From JBEHWX01 sp048498995 (GTDB taxonomy: Bacteria; Bacteroidota; Ignavibacteria; OLB7): a stretch of DNA of 10,759 nt. A model generated the notes under the pieces. The model did no database searches, was not told the DNA's origin, and saw only the letters and a list, made by a program, of their open reading frames with translations. The stretch spans positions 1 to 10,759 of the forward strand of contig JBEHWX010000150.1 of NCBI GenBank assembly GCA_048498995.1. Reading direction: 5' to 3'. A program made the position numbers and the translations under genes. Within the stretch, counting starts at the first letter, position 1; the number at the start of each line of letters is the position of its first letter. This document shows, in pieces, positions 7,695-10,759 of the stretch.

Positions 7695-7715
7695 GGCTTC
7701 CGCAACGGCTTCCGC
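7669..7715. repeat. 18-bp perfect inverted repeat (hairpin) between the second and third M16 genes
   Basis: Positions 7669-7686 (GCGGAAGCCGTTGCGGAA) pair perfectly with 7698-7715, leaving an 11-nt GC-rich loop. The left arm is part of the second tandem unit; the first unit (7647-) carries an alternative left arm that could compete for the same right arm. No T-run follows, so it is not an intrinsic terminator. In an mRNA it could act as a stability or processing element, or tune expression of the third M16 gene. It resembles REP-type intercistronic elements in plan only. Confidence 0.85.
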
Positions 7716-7751
7716 GCCGCGACCGGTTCCGGCGCGGCATCGCGTCGTTCC

Positions 7752-9218
7752 ATGCTTACACGAGTCTCGATACCGATACTGCTTATGGCACTAGCAACCA
7801 CGACCTCGATGCGGTCGCAGGCGATAGATCGCTCCCATCCTCCGAAGCCGGGACCGGCCAGCCACGTGACCTTTCCTCCGTTCACGGTCCGCGCGCTGAA
7901 GAACGGCATACCGGTCTACGTGGTCGAGAACCACATGCAGCCGTACGTCTCGCTGCACCTCGTGCTCCGCAGCGGCGCCTCCAGCGATGGCGATCTGGCC
8001 GGGCTGGCCAACTTCGCCAATACCCTGCTGCTCAGCGGCGCCGGCACGCGGGACGCCGAGCAGCTGGCCGAGGAGATCGACTTTCTCGGCGCCAGCCTCG
8101 ATGCCGGCGCCGGCCGGGACGAGACCACCGTCAGCCTCGGCGTGCTGACCAAGTACCTGCCGCAGGCGCTCGACCTGATGTCCGACGTGGTGCTTCGTCC
8201 CACGTTTCCGAAGGAGGAGGTGACGCGCGAGCGGAAGCACGCGATCGCCGGGCTGAAGCAGAACCAGTCGGACCCGGGCTACCTGGCCGCGGTGCAGTTC
8301 CGGCGCGAGATCTTCAACGGCACGCCGTACGGCACCGAGATCGACGGCACGGAGGCCTCGCTCAAGAAGATCACCCGGGAGGATTGCGTCAGGTTCCACA
8401 AGGAGCATTTCACCGCGGGGAACGCCTTCTTCGTCGTTGCCGGCGACGTGGCGGCCGATCAGTTCATCGAGCTCCTGAACCAGCGCTTCGGCGACTGGAG
8501 CGGCGCGCGCCCGGCCACCCCCTCGTTCAACGGCGCCACCGAGCCGCCGCCGGCGCGCGTGGTAATCGTCGACCGCCCGGGCTCGGTGCAGTCGGCCATC
8601 CGGGTCGGCATCCCGTCGATCGAGCGGAGCTCCCCGGATTTCATCCCGATGGTGACCGTCAACACCCTGTTCGGCGGCTATTTCAACAGCCGGATCAACA
8701 AGAACCTCCGCGAGGTGCACGGCTACACCTACGGCGCCCGCTCCTCGGTGGAGGCGCTGCTGAATCCCGGATCCTTCTCCGTTTCGGCCGCCGTCCGGAC
8801 GGAGGTCACCGATTCGGCCGTGGCCGAGATCCTGAAGGAGCTCACGTCCATCTCCACCGCGCCGGTGAGCGACGAGGAGCTGGAGATGGTCAAGAACTAC
8901 ATCGTCGGCTCGCAGGCGCTGCAGATCGAGACGCCCGGACAGGTGGCCAGCTTCGTCCGCGCGATCGCCCTCTACGGCCTGCCGAGCGATTACTACCAGA
9001 CCTTCCCCGAGAAGACCCGGCAACTGACGAAGGAGAGCCTTCTCGAGGTGGCCGGACGCCGGATGTCGCCGGACCCGATGCTGATCGTGATCGCCGGCGA
9101 CGCGGCGAAGATCAGGGAGAAGGTGGAGAAGTTCGGAACGGTCGCCGTGGTCGATGAGAAGGGGATGCCGAAGAAGGGGGGAACCGCCTCGCGCGCCAAG
9201 GGGAAGAGCAAGATCTGA
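7752..9218 (+). CDS. Secreted M16-family protein, zinc site lost (non-catalytic M16B-type subunit)
   Basis: With the start at 7752 it is 488 residues: signal peptide (1-24, MLTRVSIPILLMALATTTSMRSQA), M16 first domain (about 42-250), second domain (about 265-465) and a basic tail (KGKSKI). At the place of HxxEH it reads GLANFANTLLLSG, so the His/Glu/His residues are replaced by N87, N90 and T91, and no zinc is expected. It keeps the other-half signature FNSRINKNLREVHGYTYGA (311-329), the Arg/Tyr-type substrate-binding segment of non-catalytic M16B subunits. It probably pairs with the preceding secreted active M16 protein to form a heterodimeric protease. Start choice is uncertain. ATG 7602 overlaps the previous stop (ATGA) and ATG 7617 has GAGAGGG upstream; both would add about 45-50 Gly/Ser/Arg-rich residues encoded by the repeat/hairpin block. 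I favour 7752 because the signal peptide and a run of AT-ending codons (CTT ACA CGA, ATA, CTA) begin there, as at the other secreted-protein starts. Confidence 0.88.
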   Translation: MLTRVSIPILLMALATTTSMRSQAIDRSHPPKPGPASHVTFPPFTVRALKNGIPVYVVENHMQPYVSLHLVLRSGASSDGDLAGLANFANTLLLSGAGTRDAEQLAEEIDFLGASLDAGAGRDETTVSLGVLTKYLPQALDLMSDVVLRPTFPKEEVTRERKHAIAGLKQNQSDPGYLAAVQFRREIFNGTPYGTEIDGTEASLKKITREDCVRFHKEHFTAGNAFFVVAGDVAADQFIELLNQRFGDWSGARPATPSFNGATEPPPARVVIVDRPGSVQSAIRVGIPSIERSSPDFIPMVTVNTLFGGYFNSRINKNLREVHGYTYGARSSVEALLNPGSFSVSAAVRTEVTDSAVAEILKELTSISTAPVSDEELEMVKNYIVGSQALQIETPGQVASFVRAIALYGLPSDYYQTFPEKTRQLTKESLLEVAGRRMSPDPMLIVIAGDAAKIREKVEKFGTVAVVDEKGMPKKGGTASRAKGKSKI

Positions 9219-9248
9219 TCTCGCCTCCTCCGAGGAACATATGTCCGC

Positions 9249-9287
9249 AACGAGAACGGGACCGCTGAGCGGTCCCGTTCTCGTTTT
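9249..9287 (+). terminator. Intrinsic terminator of the SurA-M16 operon
   Basis: A 17-bp perfect stem, AACGAGAACGGGACCGC (9249-9265) and its complement at 9269-9285, closes on a TGA loop and ends in TTTT (9284-9287). It lies 30 bp after the stop of the third M16 gene. The T-run is short, but the stem is long and GC-rich, so termination is likely. Confidence 0.85.
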
Positions 9288-9518
9288 CGGCCCGAGCGTT
9301 CGCCGAGCGTTCACGGCTCCTCCGTCCCCGGATGGAACGTCCGCGCCACGATGCCTCGCATCGTTCCGACATCGTCCGGCGGCAAGGGGCGCATCCGGGG
9401 CATCATCTTCCCCCGGGCGCGGCCCGCCGGGACGCTCCTGGCCGCGCCCGGACGTCGGACCGCTCTCCGTTGAATGCGCGTCGCGCGGCTCCGGGGACGC
9501 GGGGCATCGGGAGCGGCA
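9288..9518. other. Non-coding gap between convergent genes
   Basis: About 230 bp with no gene I can support. A 9-bp word CGAGCGTTC is repeated at 9293-9301 and 9304-9312. Open frames crossing this stretch are very rich in Arg and Pro and show no protein-like pattern. No clear terminator for the minus-strand small gene ending at 9519 is visible. Confidence 0.6.
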
Positions 9519-9755
9519 TCACACCACGTCGCTCTCGATCTCTTCGTACGGCGTCGGCACGGCCTCCTCCTCGCATGAGGCCTGGCCGCGCTTCTTGAGC
9601 ATGTAGACCGCGAGGGCGGCCGTGCCGGCCAGCGCGAGCGAGCCCACCACCTTGGCCGTCACCGATCCATTCTTCCGTTCGCTCTCCGGCTCGACGGCAA
9701 ATTCCGTCTCCCCGGACCGTTCCGCCTCCCGGGCGGCCCCATGATTCCACTTCAT
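9519..9755 (-). CDS. Small single-pass membrane protein, function unknown
   Basis: I do not recognise a family. The 78-residue product has a polar, charged N-terminal part (1-32, MKWNHGAAREAERSGETEFA...), one hydrophobic segment (33-52, TAKVVGSLALAGTAALAVYM), a positively charged stop (LKKRGQ) and an acidic tail ending EEIESDVV. The Lys/Lys/Arg cluster directly after the hydrophobic segment suggests the C-terminus is cytoplasmic, and there is no cleavage site. The start at 9755 is supported by GGAGAG with 5-nt spacing; the frame stays open upstream to 9914, but those residues look like untranslated DNA. The gene converges with the M16 operon and diverges from the gene at 10299. A single cysteine (C61) lies after the membrane segment. 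Confidence 0.62.
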   Translation of the reverse strand: MKWNHGAAREAERSGETEFAVEPESERKNGSVTAKVVGSLALAGTAALAVYMLKKRGQASCEEEAVPTPYEEIESDVV

Positions 9756-9760
9756 GACAT

Positions 9761-9766
9761 CTCTCC
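9761..9766 (-). promoter_or_regulatory. Shine-Dalgarno site of the small membrane protein gene
   Basis: GGAGAG on the minus strand, 5 nt before ATG 9755, fixes the start of the 78-residue protein. The surrounding 10-mer CATCTCTCCG (plus strand, 9758-9767) is repeated at 9791-9800, so a second SD-like site lies 33 bp further upstream without a start codon at the right distance. Confidence 0.6.
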
Positions 9767-10289
9767 GATGATCGTTCGGTTCGACCGGAGCATCTCTCCG
9801 ACGGACGCAACCTAGCCGGGATGGGGGAGGGGAACCATGACGCAGGTCATGATCGACGGATGCCGGGGTGAAATGCTCCGCGGGGAGAGCGCAGTACGTA
9901 GAACGTACGTGCAAACACGGGGGGAGCGCGGGGCGATGTTGCCGGTGAAGGAAGGCGATCGTGGCTCGATCGCGAGGAGATGTGAACGGACGGAGCGTGG
10001 CCCTGGCGGACGCGTCGGCGGAAGGGGTCGACCGTCGCGGCCGGGGTCCGCTCCCGACGTTCGAGGATCCGGTCGGAAACGGAGCCTAGGAGGAGATTAA
10101 TTCTCCAAAGCTCCAAAATTCGACCGGGCCGTTGTCCCGTCGCATCGAAGAGTATCGTGTAGTATATTCTCCCGCAGACGCGCCTCGGGACCACGATGCT
10201 CCTCGCCACGGAGCGCCAGCGCAGGCGCGTTCAGGTACGAACCTCTTCCCATCGGCACTTCGCGTCCGACATGCATCCGCACATCGACT

Positions 10290-10294
10290 GGAGG
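10290..10294 (+). promoter_or_regulatory. Shine-Dalgarno site of the gene at 10299
   Basis: GGAGG with 4-nt spacing precedes ATG 10299. It is the clearest SD in the window and supports both the start and the reality of this otherwise unrecognised gene. Confidence 0.7.
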
Positions 10295-10298
10295 ATTC

Positions 10299-10673
10299 AT
10301 GACCACAACCTCTGAACCCGACCTCTCCGGGCTCACCGGCCGGAGCATCCGCGACATCGACCCCACCTATCCCGGGCTCGTCTTCGAGACGAGCACACTC
10401 TACATCTGCTCCATCTGGCGGCTCCGCCTGGAGGAGACGATCCTGCTCGGCTCGTTCGACTACGATCAGGCCGCGGAGCCGGCCGAGCGGGAGAAGCAGA
10501 CGGAGCTGCTTCGGCGCTATGTCGTCGGACGGACCGTTCTGGCGATCATGCCGGACGACCGTTCGACCGATCTCCATATCCGCCTCGATATGGGACTCGA
10601 GCTCGACATCGTGGCCGACAGCAACAGCTATCCCCCCTGCATGCTGATGAGCAACGATCGCATGGCGGCCTGA
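10299..10673 (+). CDS. Unrecognised 124-residue soluble protein
   Basis: I do not recognise a family with confidence. The protein has no signal peptide or membrane segment and is acidic. Its layout suggests a small beta-rich fold built of two similar halves. The first half reads LTGRSIRDIDPTYPGLVFETSTLYICSIWRLR (10-43, in outline) and is followed by the loop GSFDYDQAAEPAEREKQTEL. The second half reads VVGRTVLAIMPD, then TDLHIRLDMGLELDIVADSN and a final strand (75-118). A strand, a short polar loop, a strand beginning L.I/L.F, and an aspartate-rich turn recur in both halves, as in several small uncharacterised or immunity-like bacterial proteins; this is only a resemblance of pattern. Start and SD are clear, codon use matches the operon genes, and a hairpin follows the stop. 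No partner gene is adjacent on the same strand within the window. Confidence 0.72.
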   Translation: MTTTSEPDLSGLTGRSIRDIDPTYPGLVFETSTLYICSIWRLRLEETILLGSFDYDQAAEPAEREKQTELLRRYVVGRTVLAIMPDDRSTDLHIRLDMGLELDIVADSNSYPPCMLMSNDRMAA

Positions 10674-10683
10674 GCCGCGCCGG

Positions 10684-10717
10684 GGGCGTGTCCGGAACCG
10701 AGATGCCGGACACGCCC
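10684..10717 (+). terminator. Hairpin after the last gene, possible terminator without T-run
   Basis: GGGCGTGTCCGG (10684-10695) pairs perfectly with CCGGACACGCCC (10706-10717) around a 10-nt loop, starting 10 bp after the stop codon at 10673. No T-run follows (ATCGGG), so it may be a weak or factor-assisted terminator, or a 3'-end stabiliser. Confidence 0.5.
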
Positions 10718-10759
10718 ATCGGGAACGGGCCTGCCCCAAGGGGGCCGGGGGCGAAAGCA

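Larger units (their letters stand above)
9756..10298. other. 543-bp divergent intergenic region
   Basis: No gene can be supported here: open frames on both strands are Arg/Gly/Pro-rich and lack SD sites. Visible structures are an operator-like inverted repeat CATGAC-GCAG-GTCATG (9836-9851), the words TACGTA and ACGTACGT (9896-9910), a 7-bp stem GCGATCG/CGATCGC (9955-9973), a 5-bp hairpin GGAGA/TCTCC (10092-10106), and an AT-rich patch TAGTATATT (10160-10168) that could be a -10 region for the gene at 10299, without a matching -35. Promoters of both flanking genes should lie here. Confidence 0.5.

Noticed and set aside
7655..9157. 500-codon plus-strand frame overlapping the third M16 gene
   Set aside because: Very Arg-rich with no recognisable motif; it is a +1 shadow of the M16 reading frame, which shows a complete two-domain family pattern.
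9837..10100. 87-codon plus-strand frame in the divergent gap
   Set aside because: Arg/Gly-rich, no convincing SD, and composition typical of untranslated GC-rich DNA.
9847..10209. 120-codon minus-strand frame in the divergent gap
   Set aside because: No SD, Arg/Pro-rich second half, no family pattern, and it would overlap the promoter space of two genes.

Overview
The window reads as a piece of a GC-rich, Gram-negative (double-membrane) bacterial chromosome. The main evidence is a cluster of envelope proteostasis genes: two multi-domain parvulin foldases with signal peptides, followed by three M16-family (pitrilysin/insulinase-type) peptidase genes. Foldases of the SurA type serve outer-membrane protein assembly, so an outer membrane is expected. 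The lineage cannot be fixed from the sequence. The SurA-like plus M16 combination and the weak or absent Shine-Dalgarno sites at several secreted-protein starts would suit a GC-rich member of the FCB group (Gemmatimonadota, Chlorobi/Kapabacteria-like lineages), but this is a guess.

Layout. Positions 1-242 are repeat DNA: a 7-bp tandem array of 15 exact units cut by the window edge, a perfect 36-bp palindrome abutting it, and a 35-bp direct repeat at 38-bp period. Positions 243-824 (minus) encode a low-affinity iron permease family membrane protein with an unusual proline-rich tail. A 353-bp intergenic stretch with a possible promoter leads into a 705-residue secreted peptidylprolyl isomerase with three parvulin-like domains (1178-3295), which ends at a textbook intrinsic terminator (3362-3396).

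A second transcription unit follows: a SurA-like chaperone (3565-4890), an M16 protease overlapping it by ATGA (4887-6200), a secreted M16 protease (6250-7605), and a secreted M16 protein that has lost the zinc motif (start 7752, or 7602 by ATGA overlap; end 9218). A strong hairpin at 9249-9285 closes the unit. The likely job is to fold, hold and degrade exported proteins. The two active M16 genes carry HLFEH plus the downstream Glu ligand. The third keeps only the fold and the Arg/Tyr-type segment, which is the pattern of catalytic/non-catalytic M16B pairs.

The right end carries a 78-residue single-pass membrane protein on the minus strand (9519-9755), a 543-bp gap with no recognisable gene, and a 124-residue unrecognised soluble protein (10299-10673) followed by a 12-bp-stem hairpin. 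I saw no tRNA, rRNA, CRISPR array, transposase, integrase or known defence gene. The most unusual items are the left-edge repeat cluster and the repeat/hairpin insert at the ambiguous 5' end of the third M16 gene.
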